Numbered from the stretch's first letter, positions 1 to 8,543 are shown. The stretch: 63,344 nt of DNA from Belliella filtrata (GCF_022549775.1 NZ_JAKZGP010000024.1:1-63344), one strand, 5' to 3'. Made by a program: numbers and translations. Notes: a model not told the origin generated them from the sequence alone.

Positions 1-400
1 CGTTATCCTGTTTGCCTAGGCAACCGAGGTACTGCCTGCCCACGCATGCGGAATGTCGTCCTTTCTTCCGAAATCCGACTTCATCGATTAATAGGGCAGT
101 TTCTCCCGACCCTGAAAGAAGCGATGATGTACTTTGGGATATCTCATGGAGTACCTGGGTATAGTCCCATGGGGAATTACTGAGAAGGTGATTGAGGCTC
201 TGATGATCGAGTTCGCCTAGGGAATCAGCAATGGAGCTACAGTTTGCCCTGTTTTTCTCACTCTTGAAAAGACCTCTTATATAACTTAATGCCCTGTGAA
301 ATACTGGGTGGGTACGGGTTTGGAAAAATCCCTGAAATGGACTGAGCCCTTTTTCAAGCCCAAATGCCACATCCTCAAGAATTTGAGGATTTTCAAAATC
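1..400 (-). CDS. IS701-like DDE transposase, N-terminal part (runs off the left edge)
   Basis: A minus-strand frame stays open from about position 400 to the window edge and encodes roughly 130 residues. The segment ends with LIDEVGFRKKGRHSACVGRQ followed by YLGCLGKQDN, which matches the first catalytic-Asp block of IS701-family DDE transposases, where a 'D-x-x-G-F-x-K-K-G-x-x-S' pattern precedes a 'G-x-x-G-K-x-x-N' block. Upstream, an in-frame TAG lies at 416-418 and no ATG follows it in this frame; the first ATG (at about 402-400) is one frame off. The start is therefore either non-ATG (for example GTG in the GAT-GTG-GCA stretch) or has been lost. The rest of the gene lies outside the window, so intactness cannot be judged. 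Confidence 0.75.
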
Positions 401-467
401 ATATTTTTTTGCCGTCTATTTAATATAGCGGCCTTTTTTGTTAGTTTTACAATAGTAATATTTAGCT

Positions 468-514
468 GAGGTAAAGATAAGCAAGGATGCCGTCCTTTGC
501 CAATTCTTTACCTC
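468..514. repeat. Nested inverted repeat beside the IS701-like element
   Basis: Ten-base perfect arms GAGGTAAAGA (468-477) and TCTTTACCTC (505-514) enclose a second, imperfect pair, GCAAGGA (481-487) and TCCTTTGC (493-500). The plus-strand copy is followed by a T-rich stretch (TTTTCTT), so it could terminate plus-strand transcription, yet no plus-strand gene precedes it in the window. It lies between the IS701-like fragment and the membrane-protein gene. It could be an IS end, a small non-autonomous element or a terminator of a lost gene. Nothing else is seen in 401-538. Confidence 0.45.
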
Positions 515-538
515 TTTTCTTAACTTGACAAAGTAGGG

Positions 539-1462
539 TTAATCATTTTTCATTAATCTACTTAAATTCTTTTTTGCCTGAAAATAGAAAATCGGAAATG
601 TAAAGATTGAGATTGGAATAAGTACAACTGATATTCCAATAAACGCACCTTGTGAAATATTGATTTTGTTTGGAAATGCAATGTATTTGGCAAGAATGAC
701 AAAACATAAAAACAATAAACCAGAAAAATAGACCCAAATAATGTCTTTTAGTGTTATTAAATTAGACCAGATCAAAATGCAGCATAATGGTAAAACTAAC
801 ATGCTTGTCAATAGAATTGACAAACCTAACTTTCTCAATAAAAATGACTTAGGACTTCTTTTATTAAGTATGATATAGGAGATATCTTCAATTTTTTCTG
901 AGTAAAAGGTAGAAATTAAAGCAAACATACCAAGTAAAACCACCCATTCAACTTCCTGTCTAATTTCCTGATTGGAAAGCACTACAAAAAGATAGGAGAA
1001 TAGAATTAGCATAAAATGTTGCCTGTAACCAATTTGAAACTCAAAAGGGAAATTAAAAAAAGGTGTAGGAAATCTTTGTGTTGGTCTAAATTCCGCTGTT
1101 AATAAAGCAACAAGTACTGATATTAAGATTACTACTAAGCATGCGAAACGATACCCATTCAAAAATAGGGCTAATAAAAACGGAATAGATACTATAAAAT
1201 TCTCTAAGATCAGCATTCTCATGGCTTTAGGGTGCCCCATGAAAGCTTTTAAAAAAATCAATTTATTGTTATTTAAGCGCCTTATGATGACATAAGTGAA
1301 AATTAATAAAACCAAGTGTTGAGGGAAATAAAAGAAATTAAAAATCGAGTATGAAGCGAAGGAATAAATCAAAACATACAAAGTCACCAAAAACAATAAT
1401 TGATGGTTTTTTTTAGAAATTCTTCTTGAGTTTGATAAATATAGTAGTTGAAGGTAATTCAT
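539..1462 (-). CDS. Polytopic membrane protein, possibly an ABC-type exporter permease
   Basis: The 307-residue protein is almost entirely hydrophobic, with about eight predicted membrane spans separated by short basic loops, and has no signal peptide or enzymatic motif. The central 'PTPFFNFPFEFQIGYRQHF' stretch resembles a loop I associate with Bacteroidota membrane proteins encoded beside ABC ATPases, which makes an ABC exporter permease plausible. No ATPase gene is present in the window, so a partner would have to be encoded elsewhere or has been lost. The gene is visibly AT-rich and sits between an IS701-like fragment and the S9 peptidase gene, consistent with an accessory locus. The divergent 167-bp gap to the peptidase gene should hold both promoters. 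Confidence 0.55.
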   Translation of the reverse strand: MNYLQLLYLSNSRRISKKNHQLLFLVTLYVLIYSFASYSIFNFFYFPQHLVLLIFTYVIIRRLNNNKLIFLKAFMGHPKAMRMLILENFIVSIPFLLALFLNGYRFACLVVILISVLVALLTAEFRPTQRFPTPFFNFPFEFQIGYRQHFMLILFSYLFVVLSNQEIRQEVEWVVLLGMFALISTFYSEKIEDISYIILNKRSPKSFLLRKLGLSILLTSMLVLPLCCILIWSNLITLKDIIWVYFSGLLFLCFVILAKYIAFPNKINISQGAFIGISVVLIPISIFTFPIFYFQAKKNLSRLMKND

Positions 1463-1629
1463 ATTGCATCATGTATGAAATCACTTTTATGAGATCAATT
1501 TATATGAAAAACACTAAACATAAAACTAAAATCACCTTTGAATTTTATTTTTGAGTATTCCACTTTTACATCAATGGTTCACAGTTCAATCATCCATTAG
1601 TTAATTTCACGTGATTAATTGATTAATAA

Positions 1630-4113
1630 ATGATGAAAAAATATCACCTGATGATGATCCTGCTCTTTTCTATTGGAATGTTGCAGGCACAAGATTACCC
1701 TAGAAAAGGAAATTATGAGTTAGCAGCACGCTACTCTCCAGAAAAAGTTAAGAAAATGGTGTTTACCACAAAAGTAGACCCACATTGGCTCAAGAAGTCA
1801 GATAAATTTTGGTACACCTTCCAGACCACTAAAGGAAAAGAATGGTACATCGTAGATCCAGCCACGAGAACAAAGAAATCGTTTTTTGACAAAGACAAAT
1901 TAGCTTCAGAAATCACTAAAATTGTCAAAGATCCTTTTGATGGACAAAATTTACCCATTACCGATCTTAAGTTTTTGGAAGATGAGAATACCATTGAATT
2001 CAAAATTAAAAGTACTCAAGAAGTCCTAAAGAAAGATTGGGAGGAGATCAAGGAAAAAAACAAAAGTGCCAAAGATTCACTAGAGAAGAAAACTTATGTG
2101 TTTCGCTACAACCTTCAAAATCAACAACTCACCGAAATTGAAGATCCTGAGCAAGAGGCTAAGCGACTTGCTTGGGCTGGTATTTCACCAGATTCATCTA
2201 GGGTCGTTTATGCCAAAAATGACAACCTTTTTTGGATGGACAAAGCCAATTTCCTGAAAGCTGTAAAAGATGATAAAGATAGTACGATCGTAGAGCATCA
2301 GATCACTACTGACGGGGAAAAAGACTACAGCTATGGAGGAGGAAGAGGTGAAGACAATGTAGAAGAAGAAAAAAACAAGGATAACAGAAAAAGAGCAGGA
2401 ATATTTTGGTCTGCAGACAGCAAGCAATTCATCACCACCAGGTCCGATGTAAGAAAAGTAAAAGATCTATGGGTGATACATCATACAAAAGATCCAAGAC
2501 CGACTTTGGAAACATATAAGTATGCCATGCCTGGTGAAAAAGAGCAACCTATCACCGAATTGATGCACTATTCATTTGAAAATGAAAAGCTTTCCAAGCT
2601 AGACATAGAGACCTTCAAAGATCAAACAGTCAGTCTCTATACGCAAACAAGGCCAATCACAAGCAGAGATGATGACTTCACTCCTACTATCTGGCTTGGA
2701 GACAATGACAATTTTTACTTCTCACTTACTTCCAGAGATTTGAAAAAAGTAGATATCGCAAGATGGAATATCAAAGAAGGGAAAAAGGAAACACTCATTG
2801 AAGAGAGAAGTAATACTTACATTGACCTGATCAAGCCAGAATTGATCAATGATGGCAATGAAATTCTTCATTGGTCAGAAAGAGATGGTTGGGGGCACTT
2901 TTATTTGTATGATAAGGCTGGTAACCTCAAACGTCAGCTAACATCAGGAGCTTATCATACAGATCGTGTAGCTACAATCGATGAAAAAGGTCGTTTCTTG
3001 TACTTTATAGCAAATGGAAAAGAACAAGGTGAAGATCCCTATTATGAGCACCTTTATAAGGTAAGTCTAAATGGTGGTAATGTAAGTTTGGTAAATGGAG
3101 GTAATTATAACCACACCATTTCTATCAATGATAAAGGGACTTATTTTGTAGACAATTACTCAAGGGTCAATACCATACCTGCTTCAGTACTTTATGATGG
3201 AAGTGGTAAGAAAATCATGGATTTGGAAGAGGCTGATTTTAGCTCATTATTTGCTTCAGGTTACAAGTTTCCAGAGCCATTTACCTTTAAGGCTGATGAT
3301 GGCATCACAGATTTGTACGGCGTGATGTACAAGCCCTTTGATTTTGATTCGACAAAGGTATATCCAATTATAGAATATGTGTACCCAGGGCCACAGACAG
3401 AAGCCGTGAACAAAGATTTCTCGGCAAGCTTAGACCGAACAGATCGATTGGCACAATTTGGTTTTGTAGTAGTGACATTAGGTAACAGAGGAGGACATCC
3501 GGGAAGGTCAAAATGGTACCATAACTATGGCTATGGAAATCTTCGTGATTATGGACTAGCTGATAAAAAAGCCGCCATCGAGCAATTGGCAGATCGACAT
3601 TCCTTTATAGACAGAAACAAAGTAGGAATCCATGGCCACTCTGGTGGTGGATTTATGTCTACTGCTGCCATGCTAGTCTACCCTGATGTCTTCAAAGTAG
3701 CTGTCTCATCTGCAGGAAATCACGAAAACAACATATACAATAGGTGGTGGTCAGAAAAACATCATGGTGTGAAAGAGCAAATCTCTCCAAAAGGTGACAC
3801 TACTTTTGTCTATAAAGTAGAAAAAAACCCTGATTTGGCGGCTAACCTGAAAGGAAGATTATTACTGACTACAGGAGATGTAGACAACAACGTACACCCT
3901 GCTGGCACCATCAGAATGGCGAATGCTTTGATGAAGGCAAACAAAAGATTTGACCTCTTACTTTTACCAGGCCAGCGACATGGATATGGAGATATGACTG
4001 AATATTTCTTTTGGAAAATGGGGGATTACTTTGTCCAGCATTTGCTAGGTGACAATACCCCACCACCAGTAGACATGATTGAAGTTCAACGTGAAAAGGA
4101 ACTCACTAAATAA
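1630..4113 (+). CDS. Secreted S9-family peptidase (dipeptidyl peptidase IV / prolyl oligopeptidase type)
   Basis: An 827-residue serine peptidase with an N-terminal signal peptide (hydrophobic core followed by LQAQ), so it acts in the periplasm or at the cell surface. A beta-propeller region (about residues 60-540) precedes an alpha/beta-hydrolase domain (about 560-815). The catalytic triad is visible: Ser671 in GHSGGG, Asp752 in GDVDNNVHP and His784 in GQRHGYGD. The length and the triad spacing match DPP IV-like enzymes that release N-terminal dipeptides; substrate preference cannot be read from the sequence. It is monocistronic, followed 20 bases later by a strong terminator. The TATTTTTG at 1546-1553 fits a Bacteroidota -7 box. 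Confidence 0.93.
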   Translation: MMKKYHLMMILLFSIGMLQAQDYPRKGNYELAARYSPEKVKKMVFTTKVDPHWLKKSDKFWYTFQTTKGKEWYIVDPATRTKKSFFDKDKLASEITKIVKDPFDGQNLPITDLKFLEDENTIEFKIKSTQEVLKKDWEEIKEKNKSAKDSLEKKTYVFRYNLQNQQLTEIEDPEQEAKRLAWAGISPDSSRVVYAKNDNLFWMDKANFLKAVKDDKDSTIVEHQITTDGEKDYSYGGGRGEDNVEEEKNKDNRKRAGIFWSADSKQFITTRSDVRKVKDLWVIHHTKDPRPTLETYKYAMPGEKEQPITELMHYSFENEKLSKLDIETFKDQTVSLYTQTRPITSRDDDFTPTIWLGDNDNFYFSLTSRDLKKVDIARWNIKEGKKETLIEERSNTYIDLIKPELINDGNEILHWSERDGWGHFYLYDKAGNLKRQLTSGAYHTDRVATIDEKGRFLYFIANGKEQGEDPYYEHLYKVSLNGGNVSLVNGGNYNHTISINDKGTYFVDNYSRVNTIPASVLYDGSGKKIMDLEEADFSSLFASGYKFPEPFTFKADDGITDLYGVMYKPFDFDSTKVYPIIEYVYPGPQTEAVNKDFSASLDRTDRLAQFGFVVVTLGNRGGHPGRSKWYHNYGYGNLRDYGLADKKAAIEQLADRHSFIDRNKVGIHGHSGGGFMSTAAMLVYPDVFKVAVSSAGNHENNIYNRWWSEKHHGVKEQISPKGDTTFVYKVEKNPDLAANLKGRLLLTTGDVDNNVHPAGTIRMANALMKANKRFDLLLLPGQRHGYGDMTEYFFWKMGDYFVQHLLGDNTPPPVDMIEVQREKELTK

Positions 4114-4130
4114 CTCAAATTCAATTAAAT

Positions 4131-4175
4131 AAAAAATCCTCAAAGAGAAATTCACTTTGAGGATTTTTTGTTTTT
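4131..4175 (+). terminator. Rho-independent terminator of the S9 peptidase gene
   Basis: AAATCCTCAAAG and CTTTGAGGATTTTTT form a 12-bp stem around a short loop, followed by a T-rich tail. The tail runs directly into the left end of the IS element at 4176, so the element lies in the T-tract of the terminator. Confidence 0.85.
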
Positions 4176-4203
4176 AGGGCTTCTTGGAAAATTCGTCAGG
4201 AAT

Positions 4204-4242
4204 TAGAAAGTAGGGTTTAAACTAAGCTCTACTTTCTTTTTT
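4204..4242 (+). terminator. Inward-facing terminator at the left end of the IS
   Basis: GAAAGTAG and CTACTTTC form an 8-bp stem around a 15-base loop, followed by TTTTTTT on the plus strand. It would stop plus-strand read-through from the S9 peptidase gene before it becomes antisense to the transposase. Confidence 0.6.
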
Positions 4243-4377
4243 TATGTATTTGACCCTTGATCCACGAGTCAATTTCGGATTGAAAAAGTACAATTTAGAA
4301 TTAGTTTTTGTATGAAAATTACTCGGATTTTCCGTATGGGCACACCTATCCCAACAAGTTGCTTTTTGGATGCTTTT

Positions 4378-5721
4378 TTAGGCTGCTTTTTGCTTCGGTG
4401 GACTTTCTTTGGCCTCCCTTCTTTTAGCGATCAGAACAGCGTTGGCTGTCATGATCCCAAAAAATATCATCAGCTTCTCCCTCTTTTCCCCTTTGACCTT
4501 GATTTTACCAAGACCGTAAAAGTTTTTGTTTGTTCCAAAAACACCTTCCATAACAGTGGCTCTCTGTTTGGATATTTCCGAGCTCAGGGTTTTTTCAGCC
4601 TTGCTTAGTTTTTTAGGACCTTTTTTAGGGAAGCAGGTAAAGATTTTTTTCCCAGTGCAGAATACGCGGTTTTTGTTGGTAGCATAGATCCTATCAGCTC
4701 CAAGCTGTTTTACAGGACCGAAAAACCTTTTATGCTTGGCTACTGACAGCTTAAGCCTAGTACACTCGTTGTAGGCATTGAAATCCAGTTTGTCAATAAA
4801 AGTAAGGCCATCAACCTGAAGAATGTGGGCTTTGGCGCCGAACTCCACAGGCTTTTTTTCTTTCCCTCTTACTATTGGTCGTAGATATGGTTTATGGAGT
4901 GATACAATTCTATCCTTCAGTTTTGAAGGAGGATTAGCCAGTAAAAACTCCTGTTGCTGACATACTTTCTTTATCACACCGAATCTTGCAAAACCTTTCA
5001 GGTCAAGTCCTGCCCCTTTGTTTTTATCCAAAATATCCTGCAGCTGACCGATTCCTTTGTTAAGAAGATAGATAAGTGCTTTTCTTCTTCTCAGCGTTTC
5101 CTTAAAGCTGTTCTTCCTTTTTCTGGAATATGACATCTGGGCCAGTTTCTGCTCCCTGAACTTGGATCTTGGTCTTTTGACACCATATTCTGAACAAATA
5201 CTGAATAACTGACTCTCAAAAACCCATTCACAACACTCCCAAAGAAGTTTTACATCTGTTGGGAAACGAATATAAGATTCATAGCAGGTGGCATCCATCA
5301 GCAGAACATGGCTATTGCTGACATCATATTTCCAGTGGTTAATTAGGGTCTCCTGAAGCTTTTCCCATTCACAATGGCTTTCTATATATGCCCTTATACG
5401 GGTCATTATAGTCATGTCTTTTATCTGTTGGTCTTCGGAAAGTACTTTACCGCAGAAATACTGAAGTGACCAATCCGTATTGAAACGTTCCAGCAACTGC
5501 CTGTCACTGATATTAAAGTAGGCCTTCAAAAACATGAGTGCAAACATACCTCTGGCACCGAACCAGCTTGGTGCACCTCTTCCCACACGTTCGTCAGGAA
5601 GACAGGCTACAAGTTCGTCCCAGGGAATACTGTCATGGATTCTGCCTAATAACGAATTCTTGAAAAAGTGATATTTTGGAGAATATCCGTCAAAATCTTT
5701 GAAAATAGAAAGCTGCGCCAT
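4378..5721 (-). CDS. IS1182/IS5-like DDE transposase
   Basis: The 447-residue protein is full length. An N-terminal helical domain (about residues 1-120) holds a DUF772-like block, 'RGMFALMFLKAYFNISDRQL', and a catalytic DDE domain follows. Likely catalytic residues are Asp143 (LLMDATCYES), Asp343 (LGADRIYATN) and Glu392 (TVMEGVFGTNKNFYGL); the C-terminal 'KVKGEKREKLMIFFGIMTANA' region is characteristic of this transposase group. No frameshift is visible, so the element may be active. A hairpin sits immediately upstream of the ATG (5730-5760). It lies between two unrelated host genes and its only role is transposition of the surrounding element. Confidence 0.9.
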   Translation of the reverse strand: MAQLSIFKDFDGYSPKYHFFKNSLLGRIHDSIPWDELVACLPDERVGRGAPSWFGARGMFALMFLKAYFNISDRQLLERFNTDWSLQYFCGKVLSEDQQIKDMTIMTRIRAYIESHCEWEKLQETLINHWKYDVSNSHVLLMDATCYESYIRFPTDVKLLWECCEWVFESQLFSICSEYGVKRPRSKFREQKLAQMSYSRKRKNSFKETLRRRKALIYLLNKGIGQLQDILDKNKGAGLDLKGFARFGVIKKVCQQQEFLLANPPSKLKDRIVSLHKPYLRPIVRGKEKKPVEFGAKAHILQVDGLTFIDKLDFNAYNECTRLKLSVAKHKRFFGPVKQLGADRIYATNKNRVFCTGKKIFTCFPKKGPKKLSKAEKTLSSEISKQRATVMEGVFGTNKNFYGLGKIKVKGEKREKLMIFFGIMTANAVLIAKRREAKESPPKQKAA

Positions 5722-5729
5722 ATCTTGAA

Positions 5730-5760
5730 TTGTATTTTAGATTGCAACCTTAAAATACAA
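5730..5760 (-). promoter_or_regulatory. Hairpin directly upstream of the transposase start codon
   Basis: TTGTATTTTA (5730-5739) and TAAAATACAA (5751-5760) are perfect 10-base arms around an 11-base loop. The stem ends nine bases before the ATG, so in a transcript it could mask the initiation region. It may also overlap the promoter. The role is inferred from position only. Confidence 0.45.
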
Positions 5761-5765
5761 AAAAG

Positions 5766-5808
5766 AAAACCCCGAAAAAAGCTGGGAACAGCCAAATTCG
5801 GGGTTTTT
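5766..5808 (-). terminator. Inward-facing terminator at the right end of the IS
   Basis: AAAACCCCGAA (5766-5776) and TTCGGGGTTTT (5797-5807) form an 11-bp stem with an inner GCTG/CAGC pair. On the minus strand it is followed by TTTTCTTTTTTG. It would stop transcripts coming from the oxidoreductase operon on the right before they reach the transposase gene. It could act on both strands. Confidence 0.65.
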
Positions 5809-5919
5809 GTGTTATGTTTTTGTTAATTATTTTACTGATTATCAGTTAGTTAATAATTAAGCAAGAAGCCCTTTTTAGAATGTACGTATCATTAGCTTAC
5901 ATGCATAGGAAGCTTTCAA

Positions 5920-8082
5920 CTAGCTCCGAAACATTTGCAGGTTGAGGTCTGAAAATTCTTGTTGCTCAATAAATGGCTGGCTTCTCAACCTTTTTCCTGT
6001 GGCTGCAAATATGGCATTTGCAATCGCACCACCTGTAGGAGGTAAAGCTGGCTCTCCAAGTCCTGTGGGTTCAAATCCACTGTCTATGTAATTTAGATCT
6101 ATGTCAGGAACTTCTTTCATTCTAATCAATCGATAAGTATCAAAGTTCTTTTGCTTTGGTGAGCCATCTTCAAATACCAAATTACCAAACATAGCGTGTC
6201 CCATACCATCTACTATTCCCCCTCTTACTTGATGATTGGCACCTGTCGGATTTACTACAATCCCACAATCTGTTGAGGCAATTATTTTTTTGAGTACAGG
6301 CTGGTTATTGACCATTTCGATGTTTGCTACTTGGGCTACATAAGAACGGTGAGAAAAGTAAACCGAGAACCCTTGCTTGATGTTACTATCCTTACCCCAG
6401 TTGGATCTTTCTGCTGCATCTTTGATCACCCCTATCATCCTGTCTACATCATAGTTGACCGCACCTACTGGTGACGACTTTGCCTTTTCAAGCAGGTCAA
6501 GTCGGAATTTTACAGGGTCTTTGTCCGTTGCTAGTGCTACTTCATCCAAAAATGACTGCTCTGCATAAGCCAGAAAATTTGTTATTGGAGCTCTCCAGGC
6601 ATTAGTAGTGACAGTGGAATCATAGTTGATATTTTCTATCAGTAAATTTGGTACTGCACCAGAAGGAAAATTATCTTGCCTTACAGCATTACCAGCATTT
6701 AGTCCTACACCACGAAGCTTATAGCCTATCATGTTTCCTTCTTCATCCAAAGCTGCCGAAAACCTATACCTTACTGCTGGCCTGTAAGCACCGCCAATCA
6801 TATCATCTTCTCTGGTCCATGTCACTTTAACTGGTGCATTGATTCTTCTGGAGACTTCTACTGCGTCAATGACATAGTCTGCTCTTAGCCTTCTACCAAA
6901 GCCTCCACCGAGTCTGGTGATATCTACTGTTACATTTTCCTTTGGAATATCCAATAACGCCGCAGTCTGCATACGTGCTGCATCAGGTGTCTGCGTAGGA
7001 CCTATTAGCTCCACTTCTTCACCTTTGACATGAGCAAAGAAATTCATTGGCTCCATAGGCGCATGTGGAAGAAATGGACATTGATACTCACTTGTTACAA
7101 CCTTTGCAGCTGATGCAAATGCTTTTTCAACGTCACCATCACTTCTCATTGTCCTAGCCTCTTTACTTTCTAGCAATTCTTTCATGATCCTATCATGATC
7201 AGCAGTACTCTCTACATTACCCTCTGCCTCATAAGTTACTTTCAGTCGTCTTTTGGCTTTGATAAGTGGCCAAGTCGAATGCCCAACTATAGCCACAAAG
7301 TTATCATACTGTATCACATCTGTCACCCCATTTACAGCTCTTGCTTCACTATCATCTACCGACTTGATCTTTTTACCGAATGGAGGTCTTTGGATCATGG
7401 CGTGCATCATTCCCTCTCTATAAAAATCCAGCCCAAATAAAGGTTTTCCAGTAATGATATCCTTATTGTCAACATTGCGAACAGGTGTCCCGATGAGGGT
7501 AAAATCTTTTGGATCCTTAAGCAAAACTTCTTCTGGTGCTTCCATGGTTGAGGCTACCTCTACCAGTTCACCATAAGAAAGTTTCTTGCCTGAGGCTTTG
7601 TGCGTGACTACACTTTTTTCAACTGTGAGCGTAGCCTGATCCACTTCGAGTTGTTGAGCAGCAGCTGCCATGAGCAAGTATTTGGCAGTAGCTCCTGCCT
7701 TTCTCAACCTTTCCCAAGAATGAGGCATGGCACCTGAACCTCCTGTAAGTTGCCTATCAAACTTCTCTGTATCCAAAGGAGCTTGAAGCACCCTTACCTT
7801 TGACCAATCTGCATCCAACTCTTCAGCTACTACCATCGGAAATGAAGTCTTGATGTTCTGTCCGAGTTCAGGATTCGGTGAATAGATTACAATATCTCCA
7901 TCTGGTGAGATAGATAGAAAACTATTAAAATTATGTGCTTTGCTTAAGACTTCCTCTGTAGAAAGAACCTTCACTTTTGGAGAGTCGCAACTTGACCAAT
8001 AAAAGCCGATCAGCAAGCCTCCAGTTGCAGTAGCTGCAATTTTGAGAAAATCTCTTCGATTTGTTTTTGTGATATCAGCCAT
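5920..8082 (-). CDS. Molybdopterin-binding subunit of an exported xanthine dehydrogenase-family hydroxylase (IorB-like)
   Basis: The 720-residue protein has a twin-arginine signal (RRDFLK, then a hydrophobic stretch), so the folded holoenzyme is probably exported to the periplasm. The body matches the large subunit of two-component molybdenum hydroxylases such as isoquinoline 1-oxidoreductase, with molybdopterin-contact segments TRLGGGFGRR and GLGEPALPPTGG; Glu677 in the latter matches the catalytic Glu of the family. Its gene starts 2 bp after the (2Fe-2S) subunit gene, giving an operon. No FAD subunit is encoded nearby, as expected for the IorAB-type, which passes electrons to a cytochrome or another acceptor. 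The substrate is unknown. Confidence 0.9.
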   Translation of the reverse strand: MADITKTNRRDFLKIAATATGGLLIGFYWSSCDSPKVKVLSTEEVLSKAHNFNSFLSISPDGDIVIYSPNPELGQNIKTSFPMVVAEELDADWSKVRVLQAPLDTEKFDRQLTGGSGAMPHSWERLRKAGATAKYLLMAAAAQQLEVDQATLTVEKSVVTHKASGKKLSYGELVEVASTMEAPEEVLLKDPKDFTLIGTPVRNVDNKDIITGKPLFGLDFYREGMMHAMIQRPPFGKKIKSVDDSEARAVNGVTDVIQYDNFVAIVGHSTWPLIKAKRRLKVTYEAEGNVESTADHDRIMKELLESKEARTMRSDGDVEKAFASAAKVVTSEYQCPFLPHAPMEPMNFFAHVKGEEVELIGPTQTPDAARMQTAALLDIPKENVTVDITRLGGGFGRRLRADYVIDAVEVSRRINAPVKVTWTREDDMIGGAYRPAVRYRFSAALDEEGNMIGYKLRGVGLNAGNAVRQDNFPSGAVPNLLIENINYDSTVTTNAWRAPITNFLAYAEQSFLDEVALATDKDPVKFRLDLLEKAKSSPVGAVNYDVDRMIGVIKDAAERSNWGKDSNIKQGFSVYFSHRSYVAQVANIEMVNNQPVLKKIIASTDCGIVVNPTGANHQVRGGIVDGMGHAMFGNLVFEDGSPKQKNFDTYRLIRMKEVPDIDLNYIDSGFEPTGLGEPALPPTGGAIANAIFAATGKRLRSQPFIEQQEFSDLNLQMFRS

Positions 8083-8084
8083 GA

Positions 8085-8543
8085 TTATTTCGTTTTTGCA
8101 GCCATAGCTACAGCTTCTCTGATTTTATGATATGTTCCACAGCGACAGATATTTTTATTCATCGCTTCGTCTATCTCATCCAAGCTAGGTTTTGGATTTT
8201 TTTTGAGCAGGGCAGCAGCACTCATGATTTGGCCTGCCTGACAGTAGCCGCATTGTGCCACATCTACTTCATCCCATGCTTTCTGCACTGGATGATCTCC
8301 ATCTTTGGAAAGCCCTTCAATGGTCGTTATTTTTTCATCTGCAACATCAGAAATTGGTTTTACACATGAGAAATTTGCTTCCCCATTCACGTGAACGGTG
8401 CAAGCGCCACATTGTGCTATGCCGCAAGCGTATTTTGTACCTACTAAGCCGAGATGATCCCTAAGAACCCAAAGTAATGGGGTATCTTCATCCACATCTA
8501 CTTCAATTTGCTTTCCATTGACATGAAGATTGTAGTTTGCCAT
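8085..8543 (-). CDS. (2Fe-2S)-binding subunit of the molybdenum hydroxylase (IorA-like)
   Basis: The 152-residue protein has two iron-sulfur domains in the order known for this family: a plant ferredoxin-like domain with Cys40, Cys45, Cys48 and Cys60, and a helical domain with Cys98, Cys101, Cys133 and Cys135. All eight ligands are present. It transfers electrons away from the molybdenum centre of the partner subunit. It has no signal peptide, so export would require riding with the Tat-targeted large subunit. It is the first gene of the operon; the 275-bp gap to the divergent Gfo/Idh/MocA gene should hold both promoters, but no clear repeat or RNA is seen there. Confidence 0.92.
   Translation of the reverse strand: MANYNLHVNGKQIEVDVDEDTPLLWVLRDHLGLVGTKYACGIAQCGACTVHVNGEANFSCVKPISDVADEKITTIEGLSKDGDHPVQKAWDEVDVAQCGYCQAGQIMSAAALLKKNPKPSLDEIDEAMNKNICRCGTYHKIREAVAMAAKTK

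Larger units (their letters stand above)
4176..5872 (-). mobile_element. Complete insertion sequence, IS1182/IS5-like, about 1.7 kb
   Basis: The ends are marked by an 11-base perfect inverted repeat: AGGGCTTCTTG at 4176-4186 and its reverse complement CAAGAAGCCCT at 5862-5872. One transposase gene (4378-5721, minus) fills the interior. Both flanks carry a run of T (before 4176 and after 5872), which fits a TTTT target duplication but is ambiguous because of the homopolymer. Hairpins followed by T-runs lie just inside each end (4204-4242 and 5766-5808), oriented to stop transcription entering from outside. Family assignment rests on the transposase layout and element length; a name within ISfinder was not determined. 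Confidence 0.82.

Noticed and set aside
4312-4608. 98-codon plus-strand frame at the left part of the IS
   Set aside because: It overlaps the transposase C-terminus in antisense and lacks protein-like features.
1-5872. Composite transposon carrying the permease and S9 peptidase genes
   Set aside because: The two flanking elements belong to different transposase families, so they would not mobilise the segment together.
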